Shown: positions 6,763-13,378 of the stretch, in pieces
Layout: each line of letters opens with the position of its first letter
How positions within the stretch are numbered: the first letter of the stretch is position 1
NCBI GenBank assembly: GCA_002162675.1
Contig: MAAE01000030.1
Coordinates: 1 to 64,000 of the forward strand
From: Colwellia sp. 39_35_sub15_T18
GTDB lineage: Bacteria > Pseudomonadota > Gammaproteobacteria > Enterobacterales > Alteromonadaceae
Length of the DNA stretch: 64,000 bases
Direction: 5' to 3'
Translations under genes and position numbers: made by a program
The notes under the pieces: generated by a model
Database searches by the model: none
What the model saw: the letters and a program-made list of their open reading frames with translations, nothing else
What the model was told of the DNA's origin: nothing

Positions 6763-9453
6763 ATGAAAACTCAACATAAACTCAAGAAATTGACACTTGC
6801 GATCAGCTTAGGGCTGCTATCACACACTAGTAATTTAAGCGCCCAAGAGCAAGATACTTTAGCTCAACAAGAAGCAATGGAAGAAGTAGTTGTGGTTGCT
6901 ACGCGTTTGCAAGGTAGTGCGGCAGCAGTGATTGAAGAAAGAAAAAATCAAGCATTTGTTGCTGATATTCTAGGTTCGGAACAGTTATCTAGAACCGGTG
7001 ATAGCGATGCTGCATCAGCATTGCGCCGTGTTACAGGCCTAACCTTGGTTGACGGCAAGTTTATCTACGTACGTGGTTTGGGTGAGCGTTATTCAAGTGC
7101 ACGTTTAAATGGTGCTAGCATTCCAAGCCCAGACTTAACACGAAATGTTGTCCCGTTAGATATTTTCCCATCCAGTATTATTGAAAGTATTGCGGTACAA
7201 AAAGTTTACTCTCCTTCTATGCCCGCAACATTTGGTGGTGGTAATATTGATATTCGTACCAAAACTGTCCCCAAAGAGTTTACCGCGGGTATTGATTTAG
7301 GTGTGGGTTATAATTCAAATTCAGGCTCAGGGTATACTTATAATCGTGATGATAGTGGTATCTCTAATGAGTTAAGTGAAGCGATTGTAAAATACAGAGG
7401 TGACTTTAGTTTACGTAGTATTATTAATAATGAGCATTTAGTCGGTGATGATAGAGCGGAGCGAGCCAGAGCTATTAATAGTGATTTATTAAAAACTTTA
7501 CCGCGCGACATGGTCATGACGGATGAATCGCTTGATCCAAACTATGATATTAAAGCTCACATTGGTAATAATTTTGATGAACAGTGGTTTGGCGGTGAAA
7601 TAGGTTTTTTACTGGCAGGATCTTATAAAAACGAGTGGAAAAGTTCTGAACGTTTTCAATCAGTGCTTAGTGAAAATTTTTCAGAAGGTTGTAGTACTGA
7701 GTTACTTAACGCTGATGACACTGATAACTCTTGTTTTAATACCGTAAAAGAATCTTTAATCACCACAGAAAATGAAAAATTAAATGTTGTGTTAAACCTT
7801 GGTTATCGTATTGACAACCATAAGGTGTCTTTATCAGAAATTTATTTAACTGATTCAGAAGACGAAACAGAAGTTTCTACATTACAAAGCCCTAATGGTA
7901 GTACGGTAAATACTATTTTTGGCAACGGACAAGCGGATAGAACTCATAAGTTTAGCTATGAAGATCGCGAATTACGTATAACGCAAGTTATTGGTCAACA
8001 TACCTTCTTAGAGCTTGGTGGTTTAGGTTTTGATTGGCAATATACTGAATCTACAGCGAAAACTGATATTCCTATTGATGCCACTTACAAATTTGACGAC
8101 AGCTATCTTAATGGTCAATACAGTAAATCTGAAATATCAGGTGATGATAATCGTGTTGTTTATTCATTTATTGACCTAGAAGATAATGTTAAATCTTACG
8201 GTGGCAACTTGGTTTTACCGGTTTATGTCGGTAACTTTGAAATGGAATTTAAAGGCGGATACGACTTCACTGACAAAGCTCGTGTGTATAACACTTCAAC
8301 ATTTGGCGTTAATAATGAAACGGGTGTTTTCATACCGGTAAACAATAATGCTGATAATATATTAGATATCACTAATTATTTGAACGATGAATTACTAGAT
8401 GCCAACTCAATATTAGTTGATTTTAATGAACCAACGCCTCCTGATGCTGATGATTACATAGCAGCACAAAAAACAGATGCCTATTATGGTGAGTTTGATG
8501 TGTTTTATGATAATAAGTGGCGCGTTAGTGGTGGCATACGTTATGAAGAATTTAAACAAGTATCGATTGGTACCTCAAGTTTGATTTTTGGTAAAAATGA
8601 GTTAGATATATTTTACTCACCTGAAAAAATCGAACAAGGTTCAATTATAGAAGATGATTTTTATCCTGCACTTTCATTTACTTATATTAGTGAAAGCGAC
8701 TATCAACTACGTCTTGGTTATGGTGAAACAGTAGTACGACCTGATATCAGAGAAGTTGTACCCGTGGCGTATTATGACCCGTTAACCGATATTCGTACTA
8801 TTGGTAAGTCAGGTCTTAAAAGTAGCCCACTGAAAAACTACGATGCCCGTTTTGAGTATTATGGCAAAAATGGCGATAACTACACTGTTGCCGCTTTTTA
8901 TAAAGACATTCAATCACCTATTGAAAATGTACTATCAGTTGGTGATGAAGACTACACCATGACTTTTGTTAATGGTGAAACAGCTGAAGTGTATGGTGTT
9001 GAAGTTGAATGGCTGAAAAATTTAACCTGGTTAACCAATGGTTTATTTACTTCTGGTAATATTACCTTGAGTGACTCAGAAGTATCTATTGACCCGGCCT
9101 TTGCAGGTAATTTAACTAATACCGTTAAACGTATGAATGGTCATTCACAATACGTAGTAAATTTACAATTAGGCTACGATTCAGATAATGGTAATCACAG
9201 CGCCTCGCTTTTATATAATGTGTTTGGTGAGCGTATACTTGCTTCTGGTGTTGGTGGGCGTGAAGATGCCTTTGAACAACCATTTCACTCGTTAGATGTT
9301 GTTTATACTTACTACCCAACGTTTGATTCAAGCCTTAAGTTAAAAGTTAAAAATATATTGAATGAAGATCAAGAAGTAACTCAGTCAGATATTATAGTGC
9401 GATCTAAAGAAGTGGGTATGATTGTTAGCCTAAATTACTCATACGAATTTTAA
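6763..9453 (+). CDS. TonB-dependent outer-membrane receptor
   Basis: This is an 896-residue outer-membrane transporter. It has a signal peptide (cleavage near NLSAQ), a TonB box-like EEVVVVATR at about 41-49, a plug domain (ADILGSEQLSRTGDSDAASAL, then VDGKFIYVRGLGERYSS) and a long beta-barrel ending in the aromatic NYSYEF. The plug motif with GERYSSARLNG and SPDLTRNVVPLDIFPS is characteristic of a receptor subgroup of Gammaproteobacteria and Caulobacter relatives whose substrates are mostly unknown. It lacks the carboxypeptidase-like N-terminal extension of the second receptor in this window. Together with the upstream lipoprotein it probably forms one operon under the PHO-like boxes; uptake of a phosphorus compound is the inferred role. 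Confidence 0.88.
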   Translation: MKTQHKLKKLTLAISLGLLSHTSNLSAQEQDTLAQQEAMEEVVVVATRLQGSAAAVIEERKNQAFVADILGSEQLSRTGDSDAASALRRVTGLTLVDGKFIYVRGLGERYSSARLNGASIPSPDLTRNVVPLDIFPSSIIESIAVQKVYSPSMPATFGGGNIDIRTKTVPKEFTAGIDLGVGYNSNSGSGYTYNRDDSGISNELSEAIVKYRGDFSLRSIINNEHLVGDDRAERARAINSDLLKTLPRDMVMTDESLDPNYDIKAHIGNNFDEQWFGGEIGFLLAGSYKNEWKSSERFQSVLSENFSEGCSTELLNADDTDNSCFNTVKESLITTENEKLNVVLNLGYRIDNHKVSLSEIYLTDSEDETEVSTLQSPNGSTVNTIFGNGQADRTHKFSYEDRELRITQVIGQHTFLELGGLGFDWQYTESTAKTDIPIDATYKFDDSYLNGQYSKSEISGDDNRVVYSFIDLEDNVKSYGGNLVLPVYVGNFEMEFKGGYDFTDKARVYNTSTFGVNNETGVFIPVNNNADNILDITNYLNDELLDANSILVDFNEPTPPDADDYIAAQKTDAYYGEFDVFYDNKWRVSGGIRYEEFKQVSIGTSSLIFGKNELDIFYSPEKIEQGSIIEDDFYPALSFTYISESDYQLRLGYGETVVRPDIREVVPVAYYDPLTDIRTIGKSGLKSSPLKNYDARFEYYGKNGDNYTVAAFYKDIQSPIENVLSVGDEDYTMTFVNGETAEVYGVEVEWLKNLTWLTNGLFTSGNITLSDSEVSIDPAFAGNLTNTVKRMNGHSQYVVNLQLGYDSDNGNHSASLLYNVFGERILASGVGGREDAFEQPFHSLDVVYTYYPTFDSSLKLKVKNILNEDQEVTQSDIIVRSKEVGMIVSLNYSYEF

Positions 9454-9532
9454 TTCGTTAGTAACAGCAGCTTTAAAATCATTGTCTTTAGATAATGATA
9501 ATTTTAGTTACTAAGCTAATATGGTCAACGTG

Positions 9533-9569
9533 AAAAAAGGCGCTTGAAATTAATTCAAGCGCCTTTTTT
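9533..9569. terminator. Strong terminator after the receptor gene
   Basis: A perfect 16-bp stem (AAAAAAGGCGCTTGAA and its complement) encloses a five-base loop. With A and T runs on both sides it can stop transcription from either direction, here the receptor operon from the left. Confidence 0.92.
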
Positions 9570-9861
9570 GTTTGCTATAGTTCAACGGTCATACTTGCCA
9601 GAGCCTTGATTGCTTTTTTAATGGCTAGTCCTATGCTTGCGGCTCTTGCTAATATTACTCCCATTCTTTGCGTACCGGTAACTCCAAGCTTCGGCTAAAT
9701 TATCAAATGGCATTTTGGTTGATTCTCCCGTGATTTAAATAATATTCATGCCTAAGGATAAGAGAATGAATATTAGGAATAGGCATGTATGCGCAACGAC
9801 TAATTACCAAAAAAGTCATTAGGTTCTTAATTAGCTCTACTATTCGAGAAAACACAAGTTA
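9570..9861. other. Intergenic region with two mutually exclusive hairpins
   Basis: The arms TAATATTCAT (9740-9749) and ATGAATATTA (9766-9775) form one perfect hairpin. CATGCCTA (9748-9755) and TAGGCATG (9780-9787) form another that overlaps the first. On the minus strand a GGGAGA site precedes a possible 31-codon frame (9713 to 9618, starting MPFDNLAEAWS) that I cannot support further. No other gene was seen here. Confidence 0.4.
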
Positions 9862-10308
9862 TTAAGCCGCAACTTCCCAATGCTCTTTTATTTCTTCTAA
9901 TCTAATTTCTTTGGCTGCACTCATTGCTTCAACATCTGACAGTAAATCTAAGAAATAACTGACCGGATTATTCTTCTCTAAACTTTCCATATATAAAGAC
10001 CGAAGTGCAGCATCAGTTGTTCTAGGAATTGCGGAACTCTTTTTCTCATATCTAGCAATCGTCTGTTCAGAAACACCAAAACGAGTCCCTAACATCTTTT
10101 GAGAAACATTAAGTTCGATTCTTAAAAATTTAAATTCTTCGTGGGTTAGTGGTGTATTACTATCAACAACAATTTGAGCAATTGCTCGATGAAGACCATT
10201 CATTTCATCAATACTCGTATATTCTTCACCGTCGATCTCTTCAACGATAAAACCATTTTTTAAAAATACGTTAGATAATCCGCATTCTGTGTAGTGATAC
10301 ATGCTCAT
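9862..10308 (-). CDS. Helix-turn-helix antitoxin-like regulator
   Basis: The product is 148 residues. An N-terminal segment rich in acidic residues (VEEIDGEEYTSIDE) precedes a Cro/C1-type helix-turn-helix at about residues 57-90 (LTHEEFKFLRIELNVSQKML, then FGVSEQTIARYEK). This arrangement resembles the MqsA/HigA group of antitoxins, in which an N-terminal half meets the toxin and the C-terminal half binds DNA. The gene lies four bases after the stop of a DUF4258-like gene, so the two are cotranscribed. The toxin-first order is that of MqsRA and HigBA. It probably represses its own operon at the repeats upstream of the toxin start. Confidence 0.75.
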   Translation of the reverse strand: MSMYHYTECGLSNVFLKNGFIVEEIDGEEYTSIDEMNGLHRAIAQIVVDSNTPLTHEEFKFLRIELNVSQKMLGTRFGVSEQTIARYEKKSSAIPRTTDAALRSLYMESLEKNNPVSYFLDLLSDVEAMSAAKEIRLEEIKEHWEVAA

Positions 10309-10312
10309 TCTC

Positions 10313-10654
10313 CTAATTAATCCAGACAGTCACTAATACTGAACTTGGGTCGTTTTGGTGACTCTTTAATGCTACGGTCAGTTCAATTACCTTGCCAGCC
10401 GCCATGCCTTTTAAATTGAATTTCCAATCGCCATTACTTTCTTCATAAGGACCTTCACGGAATACTGAACGCTTGCTCTTTAGTAAAGTTAATATCTGTC
10501 CGGATGTAACACCTCGTTCAGTCATTCTTTGCTTAACGTGTTTACTCCACCTGATTCTATGGGTGAAGTTTTGTGCTAAATCATTAATGATCTGTCTTGC
10601 CGTTACTTCAGTTAACGGAAACTCATCAGCACCTTGCGGCTTTTTATTCTGCAC
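10313..10654 (-). CDS. DUF4258-like putative toxin
   Basis: The product is 113 residues. Residues 33-60 (HRIRWSKHVKQRMTERGVTS) followed by QILTLLKS and a C-terminal strand region (KVIELTVAL, SVLVTVW) look like the DUF4258 fold. That fold is related to small RelE/BrnT/MqsR-type ribonucleases and has the H-x-x-Q/R-R-M-x-x-R-G signature. Toxic RNase activity is an inference from the family and from the neighbouring antitoxin. The start is GTG, supported by an AGGTGA ribosome binding site. The repeats that form the likely operator begin three bases upstream, so regulator binding could block both transcription and this site. Confidence 0.7.
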   Translation of the reverse strand: MQNKKPQGADEFPLTEVTARQIINDLAQNFTHRIRWSKHVKQRMTERGVTSGQILTLLKSKRSVFREGPYEESNGDWKFNLKGMAAGKVIELTVALKSHQNDPSSVLVTVWIN

Positions 10655-10656
10655 TA

Positions 10657-10711
10657 GTCACCTATAAATCTGTCACCTATTAATACAGTACCTATCATTT
10701 TGATAGGTACT
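10657..10711 (-). promoter_or_regulatory. Operator of the toxin-antitoxin pair: 15-bp direct repeats ending in a palindrome
   Basis: Three units spaced exactly 15 bp apart carry the core (A/T)CACCTAT or GTACCTAT at 10657, 10672 and 10687. The last is also the left arm of an 11-bp perfect inverted repeat (AGTACCTATCA and TGATAGGTACT with a three-base centre). The element touches the GTG start of the toxin gene. It has the layout of an operator that binds several antitoxin dimers. Confidence 0.65.
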
Positions 10712-10959
10712 AGGCCATTAGTCAAGAAAATGGTGCTGAGCATTTAGAGCAATTTGAAGTGGTTTAAACAACTTTAAGTTTGGACAATTGCTCACATTCT
10801 ATTAGGCAATTAATTTCGGTTGAGGTAGGCAATGAATAACAGCAAGCATAGGCAGTTCTACGAGTATAACTCGTTAGTGGTGCCGCACTCATTTGCCCAC
10901 ACCGCTGTATCACCTCTACCGGAACCACTGCTTAGTCTGCAGGTGAGCTTAAATAGCTA

Positions 10960-12012
10960 TCAACAAACTTGTGCACGCATATTACTGGGTGTCATTCCTG
11001 TCCATCGCTTAAATGCTTTACGAAAATTACTGACATCAGTGAAGTCTAAACTTGCCGCTATTTCTTCATTACTATGCTGATAAACAATCAGCTGAAAGAT
11101 TGCTTGTTGGCCTCTAATACCATCAAGTAAACTTTGATAGTTGACTTTGTGATCAGATAATTTTCGTTTGAAGGTCGCGCTACTATAGCCAAAATATTGC
11201 GCACAATGTGCTAACGACAGCGCTTGCTGCTGTAGCAGTTGTTTAGCCATGTATTGTGTAACTGCTTGCATAAAACTGATGCGCACTCGGCCATCATGTT
11301 GCGTCTTTATTTGCGTTTTTACTTGCGACAAAGCCATGGCTTTTAAGCTTGATGAACTATCGTTGAAAGGCTGGTATAACAAAGGTGTTGCTATACTTAG
11401 CATTGATATTTTTTGTCGAAAATAGAGCTTAGTCGTTAATGAGGTAATATGACTTTGGTATTGCTCTATATGGTTTACTTCATTGTAGGCTAAGTGAATG
11501 CTTAACTCAGGGAAGTTTTGACAGCGATATTTTACCGCACCTAATAAAGTCGAGAGTAAAAATTCACTGAGAAAAATTTCTTGCCGTTCAGATAATGCGC
11601 CCACGGCACTGGTAAAAATTATATGGGTGTTGTTATTAAAGTGCCTTAATTCGATATTCATCATAGGAAAGCTAATCAGCTGAAAGCATTGGCAAACCCT
11701 TAACATGTCGGCTAAGTGCCGACAGTTCATCAAAGCTTGTCCTAATGTTCCTAAATGCGAAGGAAAATAACGCCGACCTAATAAAAAGCTAATATCATGA
11801 GCATTTAAATGTTTACTACAGTTTTCGATAATAGTGAGTAATGTTTGTGCGGAATAAGGCTGAAATTCTTTAGATAAATCGGGATGAAAAATTTTGGTCC
11901 CTTTCAGTAATTTATCAGGATGCAGGCCACGTTGTTTAGCTAAGTCGATGAAGTTTACTAATAATTGTTGGTCGTTTATTACGGCATCATGGCGCTGATA
12001 GTAATTCATCAA
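10960..12012 (-). CDS. AraC-family transcriptional regulator
   Basis: The product is 350 residues. The N-terminal part (residues 20-210) matches the Arabinose_bd-type domain of OruR/ArgR-like AraC proteins (GLHPDKLLKGTKIFHPDL, then LLGRRYFPSHLGTLGQALMN). The C-terminal 100 residues form the two helix-turn-helix units, with the signature FRKAFKRWTGMTPSNMR at the end. The gene's ATG overlaps the stop of the upstream GGDEF gene by four bases, so the two are translationally coupled. The effector is unknown. The gene reads towards the toxin-antitoxin pair with about 250 bases between them. Confidence 0.88.
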   Translation of the reverse strand: MMNYYQRHDAVINDQQLLVNFIDLAKQRGLHPDKLLKGTKIFHPDLSKEFQPYSAQTLLTIIENCSKHLNAHDISFLLGRRYFPSHLGTLGQALMNCRHLADMLRVCQCFQLISFPMMNIELRHFNNNTHIIFTSAVGALSERQEIFLSEFLLSTLLGAVKYRCQNFPELSIHLAYNEVNHIEQYQSHITSLTTKLYFRQKISMLSIATPLLYQPFNDSSSSLKAMALSQVKTQIKTQHDGRVRISFMQAVTQYMAKQLLQQQALSLAHCAQYFGYSSATFKRKLSDHKVNYQSLLDGIRGQQAIFQLIVYQHSNEEIAASLDFTDVSNFRKAFKRWTGMTPSNMRAQVC

Positions 12013-12929
12013 GCAACCTGAGGTTGACTACGCACTTGTGTTTTTAGTTGGCTTATATGCATGTTCATGGTGTTAAGGACATGGTGATATGTCTGAGTAT
12101 TATTAAACTCTTCAGCGAACAAAGTAGCTTGTTGAAATAGCGCTTGTGGGTTTTCGCCTACTTTAAAAGCCAGATGGGCGATACTGTTTTCAATGTCTAA
12201 GGCAATTCCCTCAGCCAGCTCTTTACTGCTACTTGGCAACAGTATTATTAATCGATCACTGGCGTAACGACAGGCAAGGTCTGTATCGCGAATATTCATT
12301 AACGTCAGTTGCGCTATTTCTCTTAGCAGCCTATCACCGTGATGATGACCATGTTTTCTATTAAAATGGTCAAACTGGCGAATATCTAACATGATCAAAG
12401 AAAAATTATCACAATCATGGCTGAGTAAACGCTGTAATTGTTGTTTCATATATTCAGCACTATAAAGGCCGGTAATAAAATCAGTTAAGCGGTGATCTCT
12501 ATAATAATGTTCGGTGCGTCTTAATTGTGCATTGATGGTAACTTGTTCTTGGTATAGCTGATAAAGCGCCATCGACATAATGACCATGCCGACAGGTGCA
12601 GGCAAAGACTCAATAGTAGTTAACCAGTTGTTGTTTTGGTCATAACTAATAAATTCGTCGAGAAAATCTAATAGCATCGATACATGCATGAGTAATAAAC
12701 CAGAAAAAAGCCAATTTGTGACTTTACCTTTAGGGCGACTTAATAAAGTAAAACCAATCCAAATAAAGGTTATTAAGGTCATGCCGCCTTCACCTAAGGC
12801 GTCAACATAGTCAAAGGCACTACTTGCTTTAAGGTCACCAAAAAAAAATGCCAAGCCGATAGTTCCACTTAAGGTAAACAGGTAAATAGCGATTAATTTT
12901 AGGTGATGTGGAATAAAACTGTCTTTCAT
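12009..12929 (-). CDS. Membrane GGDEF-domain protein with degenerate active site
   Basis: The product is 306 residues. Four or five hydrophobic segments occupy residues 10-125, followed by a GGDEF domain (LTDFITGLYSAEYMKQQL and LIMLDIRQFDHFNRKHGHHHGDRLL are the usual substrate-side motifs). The signature loop, normally RYGGDEF, reads RYASDRL. The two glycines and the Asp-Glu pair that bind GTP and metal are missing, so diguanylate cyclase activity is very unlikely. A sensory role passed on through protein contact is possible. It is the first gene of a two-gene operon with the overlapping AraC regulator, which suggests the membrane protein feeds a signal to that regulator. Confidence 0.82.
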   Translation of the reverse strand: MKDSFIPHHLKLIAIYLFTLSGTIGLAFFFGDLKASSAFDYVDALGEGGMTLITFIWIGFTLLSRPKGKVTNWLFSGLLLMHVSMLLDFLDEFISYDQNNNWLTTIESLPAPVGMVIMSMALYQLYQEQVTINAQLRRTEHYYRDHRLTDFITGLYSAEYMKQQLQRLLSHDCDNFSLIMLDIRQFDHFNRKHGHHHGDRLLREIAQLTLMNIRDTDLACRYASDRLIILLPSSSKELAEGIALDIENSIAHLAFKVGENPQALFQQATLFAEEFNNTQTYHHVLNTMNMHISQLKTQVRSQPQVA

Positions 12930-13037
12930 AACTTATCAATATCAGCATTTATAACAATAGTGTTTATGGGAGCATAACAAAGCCAATTACACCTGATAGG
13001 GTCATATTAGCTCAGGCAGATGACAGTTTATTTACAC

Positions 13038-13069
13038 AAGCCAGTAAAAATTACCGGCTTGACTGGCTT
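13038..13069. promoter_or_regulatory. Hairpin in the receptor leader or upstream region
   Basis: AAGCCAGT pairs with ACTGGCTT around a 16-base loop that itself offers an alternative AAGCC/GGCTT pairing, and a short T run follows. It lies about 310 bases before the second receptor gene, in a 449-base region without a convincing gene. It may be a terminator-like attenuator or the end of a short transcript. Confidence 0.35.
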
Positions 13070-13256
13070 TTATCTCTCCCTTTGCCTCGTGAATGTGAAC
13101 CTTGTGCTGAAGAGTTCATTTTATGGTGTTATTCACGGATTGTTTACGGATTTTTACGAGTTACAAGGGGGTCAAATTAGCTCATTATTTTGTCACTATG
13201 TAAAAATTAATAAGGAAATAGCGTTTAAATTATCGATGAAAATGTAGCGGTTTTAT

Positions 13257-13274
13257 TTTTCACTTGTTTGTCAT
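13257..13274 (+). promoter_or_regulatory. Weak PHO-box-like site upstream of the second receptor
   Basis: TTTTCACTTGTTTGTCAT follows the 7-4-7 layout of a PhoB box, with 11 bases between its two TCA cores, but it matches the consensus less well than the set upstream of the first receptor. It lies about 105 bases before the receptor start. Confidence 0.3.
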
Positions 13275-13302
13275 ATTGGTCATTTAGTTTAGCGCTTAGA
13301 TT

Positions 13303-13354
13303 ATTTACCTCAACTATTTACCTCAACTATTTACCTTAACTATTTACCTTAATA
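13303..13354. repeat. Four 13-bp tandem repeats just upstream of the receptor gene
   Basis: The unit ATTTACCTCAACT occurs twice exactly, then as ATTTACCTTAACT and ATTTACCTTAATA. The array ends 24 bases before the start codon, so it lies in the leader or core promoter and copy-number changes could alter expression. Confidence 0.8.
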
Positions 13355-13378
13355 AAAATAACTTAAGAGCAGAGCAAC

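Noticed and set aside
10832..11080. Possible 82-codon gene on the plus strand with a GAGGT site before its ATG
   Set aside because: Its second half is antisense to the conserved 3' end of the AraC gene, its product has no recognisable features, and the ribosome site alone is not enough.
12009..12929. Active diguanylate cyclase
   Set aside because: The signature loop ASDRL lacks the glycines and acidic residues required for catalysis.
13020..13247. Possible 75-codon gene upstream of the second receptor
   Set aside because: It starts inside or beside the hairpin at 13038-13069, has no good ribosome site, and its composition looks like translated noncoding AT-rich DNA.
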